Of a DNA stretch of 14,027 nucleotides, positions 6,649 through 13,753 are shown piece after piece. Both the position numbers and the translations under genes were made by a program. Under the pieces are notes generated by a model. The model was not told where the DNA came from and made no database searches. It saw only the letters and a program-made list of their open reading frames with translations. How positions within the stretch are numbered: the stretch's first letter is position 1; every line of letters starts with the position of its first letter. Source of the DNA: Candidatus Omnitrophota bacterium (GTDB lineage Bacteria > Omnitrophota > Gorgyraeia > Gygaellales > Profunditerraquicolaceae). The DNA lies in the NCBI GenBank assembly GCA_028713875.1, contig JAQTNM010000018.1, positions 1 to 14,027 of the forward strand, read 5' to 3'.

Positions 6649-6878
6649 TTAAAATGAACCTAGGCGGTTTTCGCAGCGAATGGAGGTTTTAGCCAAAGCA
6701 GCTTGAGTATTTTCGGGAATCCGAACGCGGAAGCATTCGGACGGCGAGGATGTTTGAGCCCGTCCTGGGCGGTAGCCCGACGGGCGAGTTCCGCAGCCGC
6801 CGAAAATGCGAAAGACCTTTGGCGTCCGCCGTAGGCGGAAAACCGACCTGAGCGAGAAAATTGCCAGGTTCATTTTAA
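6649..6878. repeat. Hairpin-rich intergenic element B with 13-bp terminal inverted repeats
   Basis: A GC-rich, non-coding stretch of about 230 bp bounded by a perfect 13-bp inverted repeat, TTAAAATGAACCT (6649-6661) against AGGTTCATTTTAA (6866-6878). Within it I can draw several hairpins: TTCGC-a-GCGAA (6670-6680); CCGAACGC-ggaa-GCATTCGG (6721-6740, one mismatch); a nested stem GCCCGTC/GACGGGC (6758-6764, 6779-6785) enclosing GGGC-ggta-GCCC; and TCCGCC-gta-GGCGGA (6825-6839). The right terminal repeat supplies the last two sense codons and the stop of nrnA. A minus-strand 74-codon frame through it (6649-6873) looks like translated repeat, not a gene. Most likely a dispersed palindromic element that is transcribed with the operon. 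Copy number is unknown from this window. Confidence 0.7.
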
Positions 6879-7841
6879 CTCTTCTTTTATCCTAGCTAAG
6901 ACTTTCCTGGCTACGGTCTTCAGTTTGCCTTTTACGGTGGCACCGCTGGCAGTCTTATGCCCTCCCCCGCCGAAGAAAGAGGCGATCCTGTTTACGTCAA
7001 CCTCTCCCTGCGACCTGAAATTAATCCTTATTTCGCCCTTAGCTTTCAGGTTCTCTTTGAATATAACCGCGACCTTTATGTCTTTTATAGAACGCGCAAA
7101 GCTTAATAAGCGCTCGCTTAGATCAAGATGAAGCTGCCTGTGTTTGAGCATCCTGTTCTCTATTTCAAACCAGGCAATGCGGCCTGATGCGTCGCGTTTT
7201 ATGGTGGGTAATATCCCGGCCAATAACTTAAGGTCGGAGAAAAGACTATTTTCAAACACATTCCGATAAATAGCGGACACATCAGGGCCGTACTTCAAGA
7301 GCTCCGAGGCGATCTTATGCGTAACCCAGGTGGTGTTGGTGTAACGGAAAGAACCGGTGTCAGCAAGGATACCCGTATATAAAGCCGTGGCTGTGTCTCT
7401 ATCAAAAGGTACGTCCAGCGCTTTATAAAGGCGATAGATCAATTCAGAGCAGGAAGAGGCTTTCGGGTCGACCCAGTTTATATCTGCGAATTTTTCATTG
7501 CTGATGTGATGGTCGATATTCAGGGTGGTTTTTGCGCCAGACGCCAATCTTGCGACATCCCCGCATCTTTTTAAATCGGAGCAATCCAGTATCACGAAAC
7601 AATCAAATTTCATGCCCCAAAGCCTCTTATTGAATTTTTTGATGACCGATGCCTGCGGCATAAATTCGTAACCGTAAGGCAGGCTGTCTTCGTTGATGAT
7701 TACCGCCTCTTTGCCCATGCTGCGCACAAGGTGATAGAACCCCAGTTCCGAACCCAGGGCATCACCTTCCAAATTGGTATGGGCGGTGATCAGAAAACGT
7801 TTATTTCTTCTTATGCAGGCGGTCGCTTTTTTCAGGCCCAT
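6870..7841 (-). CDS. nrnA: DHH/DHHA1 phosphoesterase, NrnA-like (oligoribonuclease / pAp phosphatase)
   Basis: Predicted Mn-dependent cytoplasmic enzyme that degrades short oligonucleotides (nanoRNA) and, in NrnA homologues, dephosphorylates pAp. The DHH domain shows HTNLEGDALGS (21-31), DCSD (86-89), DHH (110-112) and a GILADTG segment (157-163). The DHHA1 domain ends with the substrate-binding GGGGHKTASG (291-300). The first motif has Glu in place of the first Asp of the common DGD, a variant I believe is frequent in this family. Length, 323 residues, is normal. The ATG at 7839-7841 lies inside rbfA, overlapping by 41 bp, and no better in-frame start exists downstream. The rbfA-nrnA order is widely conserved. 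The stop codon falls inside the terminal repeat of element B. Confidence 0.92.
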   Translation of the reverse strand: MGLKKATACIRRNKRFLITAHTNLEGDALGSELGFYHLVRSMGKEAVIINEDSLPYGYEFMPQASVIKKFNKRLWGMKFDCFVILDCSDLKRCGDVARLASGAKTTLNIDHHISNEKFADINWVDPKASSCSELIYRLYKALDVPFDRDTATALYTGILADTGSFRYTNTTWVTHKIASELLKYGPDVSAIYRNVFENSLFSDLKLLAGILPTIKRDASGRIAWFEIENRMLKHRQLHLDLSERLLSFARSIKDIKVAVIFKENLKAKGEIRINFRSQGEVDVNRIASFFGGGGHKTASGATVKGKLKTVARKVLARIKEELK

Positions 7842-8178
7842 TATCTTTCTTTATCTCCCGTAGTATTTCTTCTATCCTGATGCTGTATTCGCTGGAGCGG
7901 TCTTCCTTGAAGACTATTTCCGGCACAAACTGTAATTTTACCCTTTGCCCTACCAGGTGCCTGATGAACCCAAGCGCAGAATCAAGAGCCTCCTTTGTTC
8001 TCTGGTATTCTTCTTCTTTGCCCAGGACACTGAAGAATACCTTGGCGTATCTTAGGTCCTTCGTCAATTCCACCCGGGTGACGGTTATAAAACCGAGCCT
8101 GGGATCCTTGAGTTCGTCGTGAATGATGGTGCTGATCTCCTTTTTTAATGTCCCCGCAACCTTCTCATAACGCGCCAT
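7801..8178 (-). CDS. rbfA: 30S ribosome-binding factor RbfA
   Basis: Small KH-fold protein that assists late maturation of the 16S rRNA 5' end and 30S subunit, and supports growth in the cold. The 125 residues match the family. The N-terminus has the typical helix followed by DELKDPRLGFITVTRVELTK (about 21-40), then DLRYAKVFFSV (41-51) and the VPEIVFKEDRS segment near 84-94. A lysine-rich tail follows, as in many homologues. Its ATG starts immediately after the stop codon of the upstream DUF503 gene with zero spacing, and GGAG (8188-8191) lies 9 bases ahead as a good ribosome binding site. It overlaps nrnA by 41 bp at its 3' end. Confidence 0.94.
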   Translation of the reverse strand: MARYEKVAGTLKKEISTIIHDELKDPRLGFITVTRVELTKDLRYAKVFFSVLGKEEEYQRTKEALDSALGFIRHLVGQRVKLQFVPEIVFKEDRSSEYSIRIEEILREIKKDNGPEKSDRLHKKK

Positions 8179-8460
8179 CTAAATCATCTCCATTTCGTAG
8201 TCGATCAGATGAATACTGTCTATTGTCTCGATAAAATTAACTACGTTGGACAAAGTGCTGTTCAGGTTATTTCTGCTTTTTTCAACACCGACTATCGCAA
8301 GCCGGGATTTCTGCCATTTGTCCTGGCTGTCTATCTGGGCCACGGCGACGTTGAAGTTATTGCGCAGGCGCGCCTTTAAGCTGTGCAGGACCATGCGCTT
8401 GAACTTGAGAGAATTGGCCTGGGGGATGAATATATCCAGTCGCAAAATCCCTACCGTCAT
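8179..8460 (-). CDS. ylxP: YlxP-like DUF503 family protein
   Basis: A 93-residue cytoplasmic protein of the DUF503 (YlxP) family, which typically sits between infB and rbfA and has been linked to ribosome maturation, though its reaction is not established. The family pattern is visible: a beta strand MTVGILRLDIFIP, then a helix with SLKFKRMVLHSLKARLRNNFNVAVAQID (17-44), an AIVGVEKS strand, and a final helix with IETIDSIHLIDYEMEMI. Its ATG overlaps the stop of the tRNA nucleotidyltransferase gene as ATGA (8457-8460), and its stop abuts the rbfA start. infB and nusA do not precede it here; cca does, so the cluster has been rearranged upstream. Confidence 0.88.
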   Translation of the reverse strand: MTVGILRLDIFIPQANSLKFKRMVLHSLKARLRNNFNVAVAQIDSQDKWQKSRLAIVGVEKSRNNLNSTLSNVVNFIETIDSIHLIDYEMEMI

Positions 8461-9731
8461 TTTATTTTTAGTATTCTTTTAACCAGGCTCAGCTCTTCTT
8501 CTTTTGTCCTGACCAGGCCGTTTAACTTTGCGTTTAAGACTCTGCGTAAAATCCTCTGATACAGCGGCCCCGGGGTAAGTCCAAACTGCCGCAGGTGCTC
8601 ACCGGTAGTATCAATGCGCATGCCGTTATACATCCTTAAAAAATCGGCGATGTTCCTATGCAGGGCTTTATCCTTATATTTTGCTCTAAGCAACAGGATC
8701 ACCTCATAGCTCAAAGGCTCAAGCAGCCAAAAAAGCCTGGACGGCTTAATATGGCTGCGGCTGAGTTGAAGGACCAGGCTACGTTTTATTTTTTTATAAT
8801 CCAGGAACCTCTTCTCTTCGCCTTTACGAAAAACAAACTGTCTACAGAGTCTCCTGACCCGACTGATATTTAACTGTTCTATCAGGGCCATAAAATACAT
8901 CACCCATGCATCTAATTTTCTGCGCGATATATGGGTTTTCCCGAACCAGGCGATTTGAGCTTGGACCGCTTTTAAAAAAGCGTTTGTCTTTTTGGTAAAC
9001 GACATCTCTGTATCTATAAAACTTAAACCGCAAAGAGCGCATAGCCTCTTTACCGGTTTAAGGGGAGAGCTTTCTTGCAGGATGAGGATCAATTCATCGC
9101 GTACCCTCTGCGGGTGAACCTTGTGCAGCATCTTAAGCCTTGAAGCTTCTTTCAAATACTTAAGCGTGCGGGGCTCTATTTTGAAATCATACCTTTGCTC
9201 AAAACGCACGGCCCTTAATAGCCTGGTCGGGTCATCAATGAAACTCAAGTCATGCAAGACGCGGATGAGTTTATTTCTTAAGTCCTCCCTTCCGTTGAAT
9301 AGATCAATAATCTTACCAAACTCCCCTTGATTTAAACTGGCGGCCATGGCATTAATGGTAAAATCGCGCCTGACCAGGTCATCCCGCAGGGAGCCGAAAG
9401 TGACTTGCGGAAGACTCGCAGGATATGGGTATGTTTCTTTCCTGGCTGTGGCAAAATCTATTTTTAAGCCGTGGTTTATAAATACCGTGGCTGTGCCGAA
9501 CCTGCGGTGGGTAATAAACTTTGCTTTCAGGCAAGAGGCAAAATCGGATGCGAATTTTATGGCATCGCCCTCAACTACAATATCCAGATCCAGGTTCCTG
9601 ACTCCCAGTATCAGGTCCCGGACAAAGCCTCCGACCAGATAGGCAGGCATACCACTGCGGCCGGCAATATCCGAAGCCAATTTGATCAAATCCTGCAGTT
9701 CCTGCGGTAACTTGTCAAAGTAATCTTTCAT
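8457..9731 (-). CDS. cca: tRNA nucleotidyltransferase / poly(A) polymerase family (CCA- or A-adding)
   Basis: Class II nucleotidyltransferase that builds or repairs the 3' CCA end of tRNAs. In 424 residues I see the GG motif LVGGFVRD (32-39), the metal-binding DLD (Asp48, Asp50), RRFGTAT (76-82), RRDFTINA (121-128) and the nucleotide-selecting DDPTRLLRAVRF (166-177). A helical C-terminal body follows without an obvious HD phosphohydrolase motif. Sequence alone does not tell me whether it is a full CCA-adding enzyme or one of a split CC-adding/A-adding pair. It lies 3 bp after the recombinase gene and its stop overlaps the DUF503 start, so co-expression with ribosome-maturation genes is likely. 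The start (ATG 9729-9731) has no visible ribosome binding site, consistent with coupling. Confidence 0.9.
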   Translation of the reverse strand: MKDYFDKLPQELQDLIKLASDIAGRSGMPAYLVGGFVRDLILGVRNLDLDIVVEGDAIKFASDFASCLKAKFITHRRFGTATVFINHGLKIDFATARKETYPYPASLPQVTFGSLRDDLVRRDFTINAMAASLNQGEFGKIIDLFNGREDLRNKLIRVLHDLSFIDDPTRLLRAVRFEQRYDFKIEPRTLKYLKEASRLKMLHKVHPQRVRDELILILQESSPLKPVKRLCALCGLSFIDTEMSFTKKTNAFLKAVQAQIAWFGKTHISRRKLDAWVMYFMALIEQLNISRVRRLCRQFVFRKGEEKRFLDYKKIKRSLVLQLSRSHIKPSRLFWLLEPLSYEVILLLRAKYKDKALHRNIADFLRMYNGMRIDTTGEHLRQFGLTPGPLYQRILRRVLNAKLNGLVRTKEEELSLVKRILKIK

Positions 9732-9734
9732 TTT

Positions 9735-10622
9735 TTAAGGTCTGGGGTGGAATGTCTTGTGTATAGTCTTCAACCTATCCTTGTTTATATGCGTATAGAT
9801 CTGGGTAGTGGAAATATTGGCATGCCCGAGCATTTCCTGGACCGAACGCAGGTCCGCCCCTCTTTCCAGCAGATGCGTGGCAAAAGAATGCCGTAAAATA
9901 TGCGGCCGCATCGGTTTTTTTATCCTGGCCGCCCTGGCGTATATCCTGATGAGCTTCCACAGGGACTGCCGGGATATTTTTTTGCCCAGCCGGCTTAAAA
10001 ATAAAAATTCGCTTTCCTTATTTTTTAAAAAAGCGGGGCGGCTGGCCTCCAGGTATCTCTCCAGGCTGTCTATGGCTTTTTTCCCTAAAGGTATGACCCG
10101 CTCTTTGTTGCCTTTTCCGATGCAACGGACAAAACCCACCTCTAAGTTCAGGCTGCCTAATTTCAAATTTACCACTTCGGATACGCGCATTCCCGTGGCA
10201 TAAAGTGCCTCCAATATCGCCCTATCCCTTATGCCCTGCTTATCCCTTATATTGGGCTGGGCGATCAGGGCTTCCACCTCGTTTAAAGAAAGGGTCTCGG
10301 GTATTTTTTTCCATAGTTTCGGGGCATCCACCAGGCTGGTCGGGTCGGCCTTCAGGATGCGCTCGCGCACTAAAAATCTGTGGAAGGATTTTATAGCGGC
10401 CAGGCGCCGGGCGATGGAATTGCTGGCTAGGCCTTTATCTTTCTGAAGCAGCATGAAATCGGCGATATCGTTCCTGGTAACCTTCGACAGTGAATCAAAG
10501 GCGTGCTCCTCCAGGAAATCCATATAGAAATTAAGGTCTTCCTGGTAAGAAGCGGTGGTATTACGGGAGAGGCCGCGTTCCACGGATAAATAACTCAGGA
10601 AATTATCGATCAATTGGCGCAT
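9735..10622 (-). CDS. xerD: Tyrosine recombinase XerC/XerD family
   Basis: Site-specific recombinase of 295 residues, the usual Xer length, that in characterised bacteria resolves chromosome dimers at dif with FtsK. The N-terminal SAM-like core-binding domain covers about residues 1-85. The catalytic domain carries the full set of active-site residues: Arg146 (in ATGMRVSEV), Lys170 (CIGKGNKE), His241 and Arg244 (HILRH), His267 (LGHANISTT) and the nucleophile Tyr276 (IYTH). The intact catalytic set and housekeeping neighbours argue for chromosomal Xer rather than a phage or integron integrase. I cannot separate XerC from XerD by eye, and I see no dif-like site here. It begins 2 bp after the hydrolase gene's end and lies 3 bp before cca. 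Confidence 0.9.
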   Translation of the reverse strand: MRQLIDNFLSYLSVERGLSRNTTASYQEDLNFYMDFLEEHAFDSLSKVTRNDIADFMLLQKDKGLASNSIARRLAAIKSFHRFLVRERILKADPTSLVDAPKLWKKIPETLSLNEVEALIAQPNIRDKQGIRDRAILEALYATGMRVSEVVNLKLGSLNLEVGFVRCIGKGNKERVIPLGKKAIDSLERYLEASRPAFLKNKESEFLFLSRLGKKISRQSLWKLIRIYARAARIKKPMRPHILRHSFATHLLERGADLRSVQEMLGHANISTTQIYTHINKDRLKTIHKTFHPRP

Positions 10623-10624
10623 CT

Positions 10625-11245
10625 TTAGTTTAAAAACGGGTTATTTTTCTTTTCCTCGCCTATTGTTGATGTCGGGCCGTGACCGGGATAAATAACCGTA
10701 TCATCCGGCAATTCAAACAGCTTTTCTTTTATAGACCGGATCAGTATGTCCTGGTCCGCGCCCGGAAAATCCGCCCTGCCGATGGTCATGCGGAACAAAC
10801 TGTCTCCGGTAAACAGTATCTTATTTTGCGGTTTCTTCATTAAAAGGGCCATCCCCCCGGGAGTATGCCCCGGCAGGTGAATAACTTCCAGCTGAATGCC
10901 GTCCGACTCCAGCAGTGAGCCTTCTTTTACTGTCTTGATCTGCGATTTCACCCGGTAAGACGAACCCAGGAAATCAGACATGTTAAGCTGCGGGCTGCTT
11001 AATAACGCCAGGTCTTTTTCATGGACATAAACCGGCACCCCGAATTTATCATCGCAGCCGATATGGTCGGCGTGCCCGTGCGTATTGACGATAAATGCGG
11101 GTTTAAGTTTATGCTTATTTAACATCTTGCGGATTTTATCTTCTTCGTCCCCGGGGTCGATTATTATCGCGCCGGAGCCGGCCTGCCTGGCCAGTATATA
11201 GCAATTCGCATGATAAGCGCCCACGGGAACCGATTCTAATATCAT
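10625..11245 (-). CDS. Metallo-beta-lactamase-fold hydrolase, glyoxalase II-like
   Basis: Cytoplasmic metallohydrolase of 206 residues, shorter than true glyoxalase II (about 250), as in the YcbL/GloB-like group. Metal ligands are all visible: THGHADH (His56, His58, Asp60, His61), LPGHTPGG (His127), FTGDSLF (Asp148) and YPGHGP (His189). Members hydrolyse thioesters such as S-lactoylglutathione, but small members act on varied or unknown substrates, so I give no gene symbol. AAGGA about 9 bases before the ATG is a plausible ribosome binding site, and the start overlaps the upstream lipoprotein stop as ATGA (11242-11245). Fold and metal site are certain; substrate is not. Confidence 0.88.
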   Translation of the reverse strand: MILESVPVGAYHANCYILARQAGSGAIIIDPGDEEDKIRKMLNKHKLKPAFIVNTHGHADHIGCDDKFGVPVYVHEKDLALLSSPQLNMSDFLGSSYRVKSQIKTVKEGSLLESDGIQLEVIHLPGHTPGGMALLMKKPQNKILFTGDSLFRMTIGRADFPGADQDILIRSIKEKLFELPDDTVIYPGHGPTSTIGEEKKNNPFLN

Positions 11246-11760
11246 ACCAGATCATCCTTTATTTTGGGATAGGAAAAATGCTGCATAATATTCAGGCGTA
11301 TACGTTCAGCGCTGGCCTTGTTCCGGGATATATCCGTACCGTAGGTATCGCTTTTGACCGCATCCCGCAGGTTTCTAAGCTTATTCAGCCAGGTATCAAG
11401 TTTCCTTTGCCTGGCGGCATTAAGAAGCGCACGGACCTGTTCAAGGTTCTTTATGGCCTCATTGGCGCAGCTTAACTGCTTTTTAGGGTTTGCTCTCCAG
11501 GATAAAGATTCTATAAGCTCGTCATGCCAGGATTTCCAATATAAAAAGTATTCTCGGTAGCGTTCTTCTTTGCTCATGACAGGCGGCTTGTATTCCTGGG
11601 GAGTAATGACCATTTCCTCTACGGGGGTTTTCTCTTTCTTGGATTTCCGCGTGAATTTGCGCACAAAAGCTTCGCAACCGACTAAATTGATAATCAGACA
11701 GAAAAGAAGGACCGACCTGATAAACGGTCCGGACCCGGACTTAAAATTGAAATTTGTCAT
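11242..11760 (-). CDS. Small predicted lipoprotein of unknown function
   Basis: 172 residues. The N-terminus is a lipoprotein signal: positively charged start, hydrophobic core at about residues 15-27 (SVLLFCLIINLVG), and a lipobox LVGC with acylated Cys29. The mature part opens with a basic linker (about 33-45), has a proline-containing stretch near 52-61, and is then mainly charged helix (about 64-150), aromatic-rich around YREYFLYWKSWHDEL (68-82). I do not recognise the family. Retention in the inner or outer membrane cannot be told from sequence (residue after Cys is Glu). The start overlaps the ligA stop as ATGA and is confirmed by a strong ribosome binding site at 11769-11774. Confidence 0.78.
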   Translation of the reverse strand: MTNFNFKSGSGPFIRSVLLFCLIINLVGCEAFVRKFTRKSKKEKTPVEEMVITPQEYKPPVMSKEERYREYFLYWKSWHDELIESLSWRANPKKQLSCANEAIKNLEQVRALLNAARQRKLDTWLNKLRNLRDAVKSDTYGTDISRNKASAERIRLNIMQHFSYPKIKDDLV

Positions 11761-13751
11761 TTAAGCATCTCCTTGAATTCAGTCTCATGAATAACTTTTA
11801 CGCCCAGCTTCTTTGCCTTGTCATATTTGGAGCCCGGACTTTCTCCTGCGATGACTAGATCCGTGTTTGTACTTACGCTGGAGGCGGGGCTGGCACCGTG
11901 GCGCCTTGCCAACTCTTCAGCTTCGTGGCGGCTGTAGCTTTTTAATTCTCCGGTAAAGACTACTGTCTTGCCGCTTAAAGGGCCGGATAAATCCTCTGTA
12001 ACCTCTTCTTTAAAATTAAGCCCGCTTTTCCTCAATCCTTCGATAATCTCCCTGGTTTGGGTCTGTGAAAAATATTCCCGGATGGATTGGGCCATCACCG
12101 AACCTACATCGCTTATTGCATCAAGGTCTTCTTTCTTCGCCTTAATCAGGTTATCCATGGTTTTAAATTCTTTTGCCAGGACGTAAGCTGCCTTTTCCCC
12201 TACATGCCGGATACCTAAAGCATAAATCAACCGCCAGAGCTGCCGGGACTTGCTCTTTTGGATCCCGGAAAGTAAATTTCTGACCTTCTTATCCTTGAAT
12301 AATTCCAATCTCAGCAGGTCTTCTTCTTTCAGTTTGTAGATATCCGCGAAGTTACGCACCAGCTTCAATTTTACCAGTTGAGCTACGGCTGATTCGCCAA
12401 ACCCTTCTATATCCATTGCCTGGCGCGATGCAAAATGCAACAGGCCCCTTTCCAGTTGCGCAGGGCATACCGGGTTAATACAACGAAAAGCTACATCTGC
12501 TTCTTTTTCTTTCACTACTTTACCTGCGCAAACCGGGCAGGCCCTGGGGACCTGTACCGGTTTTTTACCCAGCTTCTTGACAACTTTGACCACTTTAGGG
12601 ATCACCTCTCCCGCTCTTTCAATCAAAACACGGTCTCCTTCCCTTATATCCAACCGCTTGATCTCGTCAAAATTATGCAAAGTAGCGTGTTTAATGATTA
12701 CTCCCGCGCATCCCACGGGTTTAAGCTCTGCTACCGGAGTAATTATACCGGTCCTGCCTACATTAAAGATTATCCTTATTACGTCGGTAGTTGCCTGGTG
12801 CGCGGGGAATTTATAAGCCACTGCCCAACGCGGGCTTTTCAACGTATACCCTAATTTCTTCTGCTGCGCGATACTGTTTATTTTAACGACTATGCCGTCT
12901 ATCTGGTAGGCCAAGCTTTGGCGCTTATCCTGCCAGTGTTTACAGTAATCAATGACTTCACCCAGGTTTTTGCATAGCTTTGATTGGGGATTGGTGCGTA
13001 CTCCCCACCTCTGTAATTTCTCCAGGTATCCCCAGTGCGTAAGCACCTCCATGCCTTTATAAGTGCCCAGCGAATGCGCAAAAAAATTCAGCTTTCTTGC
13101 GGCTACAATGCCGGTATCCAGGAGTTTTAATGAGCCGCTGGCCGCATTGCGGGGGTTGGCGAATAACTCCAGTCCCTGTTTTTCTCTTTCCTTGTTCATG
13201 GCCTGGAATTCTTTTATATCCATGTAAACTTCTCCGCGGATCTCTATTAAATCCGGAATATCCCCATCCAACAGGACTAATGGTATCGCGCGTATGGTCT
13301 TGATGTTGGAGGTAACATCCTCCCCCGCTTCTCCGTCTCCCCGCGTAGCGCCTATCGTGAACCTGCCCTTTTCATAGGTAATATTTGCGCTTAAGCCGTC
13401 AATTTTAAGTTCAACGACATATTCGATCTTCGCAGCTCCGCCCAATCCTTTATGCACCCGCTCATCCCAGTCTTTGAGTTCGTCAAAAGAATAAGTATTA
13501 TCCAGCGAAAGCATCTTCTGGAGATGCTTAACAGTCTTAAAGCCTTCAAGGACCCCGCCGCTGACCCTGACCGTAGGCGAATCGCTGCTTATATATTCCG
13601 GGTATTTTTCTTCCAGGTCTTTAAGCTGCCGCATCAGCTCATCATATTCCCTGTCGGAAATCTGCGGCTGGTTTATGACATAATAAAGATAATCGTGCTT
13701 GCGGATTGCCTGACGCAACTTTTCTATTTTTTTCTTAATATCTGCGGACAT
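11757..13751 (-). CDS. ligA: NAD-dependent DNA ligase LigA
   Basis: Seals nicks in DNA during replication and repair, using NAD+ as adenylyl donor. The 664 residues show the complete domain order: domain Ia with the HDYLYYV and ISDREYDELM region (19-40), adenylation domain with the catalytic KIDG (Lys116-Gly119), OB fold (about 315-400), a Cys4 zinc finger (Cys405, Cys408, Cys424, Cys429), helix-hairpin-helix repeats (about 440-575) and a C-terminal BRCT domain (about 588-664) with GKTVVFTGEL and the TDLVIAGESPGSKYDKA region. Nothing is missing or broken. The ATG at 13749-13751 starts 2 bp after the phosphoesterase stop, with AGG 5 bases upstream. The 3' end overlaps the lipoprotein gene by four bases. 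Essential housekeeping gene; identification is certain. Confidence 0.98.
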   Translation of the reverse strand: MSADIKKKIEKLRQAIRKHDYLYYVINQPQISDREYDELMRQLKDLEEKYPEYISSDSPTVRVSGGVLEGFKTVKHLQKMLSLDNTYSFDELKDWDERVHKGLGGAAKIEYVVELKIDGLSANITYEKGRFTIGATRGDGEAGEDVTSNIKTIRAIPLVLLDGDIPDLIEIRGEVYMDIKEFQAMNKEREKQGLELFANPRNAASGSLKLLDTGIVAARKLNFFAHSLGTYKGMEVLTHWGYLEKLQRWGVRTNPQSKLCKNLGEVIDYCKHWQDKRQSLAYQIDGIVVKINSIAQQKKLGYTLKSPRWAVAYKFPAHQATTDVIRIIFNVGRTGIITPVAELKPVGCAGVIIKHATLHNFDEIKRLDIREGDRVLIERAGEVIPKVVKVVKKLGKKPVQVPRACPVCAGKVVKEKEADVAFRCINPVCPAQLERGLLHFASRQAMDIEGFGESAVAQLVKLKLVRNFADIYKLKEEDLLRLELFKDKKVRNLLSGIQKSKSRQLWRLIYALGIRHVGEKAAYVLAKEFKTMDNLIKAKKEDLDAISDVGSVMAQSIREYFSQTQTREIIEGLRKSGLNFKEEVTEDLSGPLSGKTVVFTGELKSYSRHEAEELARRHGASPASSVSTNTDLVIAGESPGSKYDKAKKLGVKVIHETEFKEMLK
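11769..11774 (-). promoter_or_regulatory. Strong Shine-Dalgarno site for the lipoprotein gene
   Basis: AAGGAG on the minus strand, 8 bases before the ATG at 11758-11760 and embedded in the last codons of ligA. It is the best ribosome binding site in the window and fixes the start of the lipoprotein gene. Most other genes here show weak or no such signal and probably rely on coupling. Confidence 0.75.
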
Positions 13752-13753
13752 CT

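Noticed and set aside
6649..6873. Minus-strand 74-codon open frame rich in Arg, Ser and Pro
   Set aside because: It lies almost wholly within element B, reads through its hairpins, overlaps the nrnA stop and has no protein-like conservation I can recognise. More likely an accidental frame through a GC-rich repeat.
5932..6878. One composite transposon bounded by elements A and B as paired ends
   Set aside because: The two elements have different terminal sequences, each is closed by its own inverted repeats, and no transposase gene lies between them.
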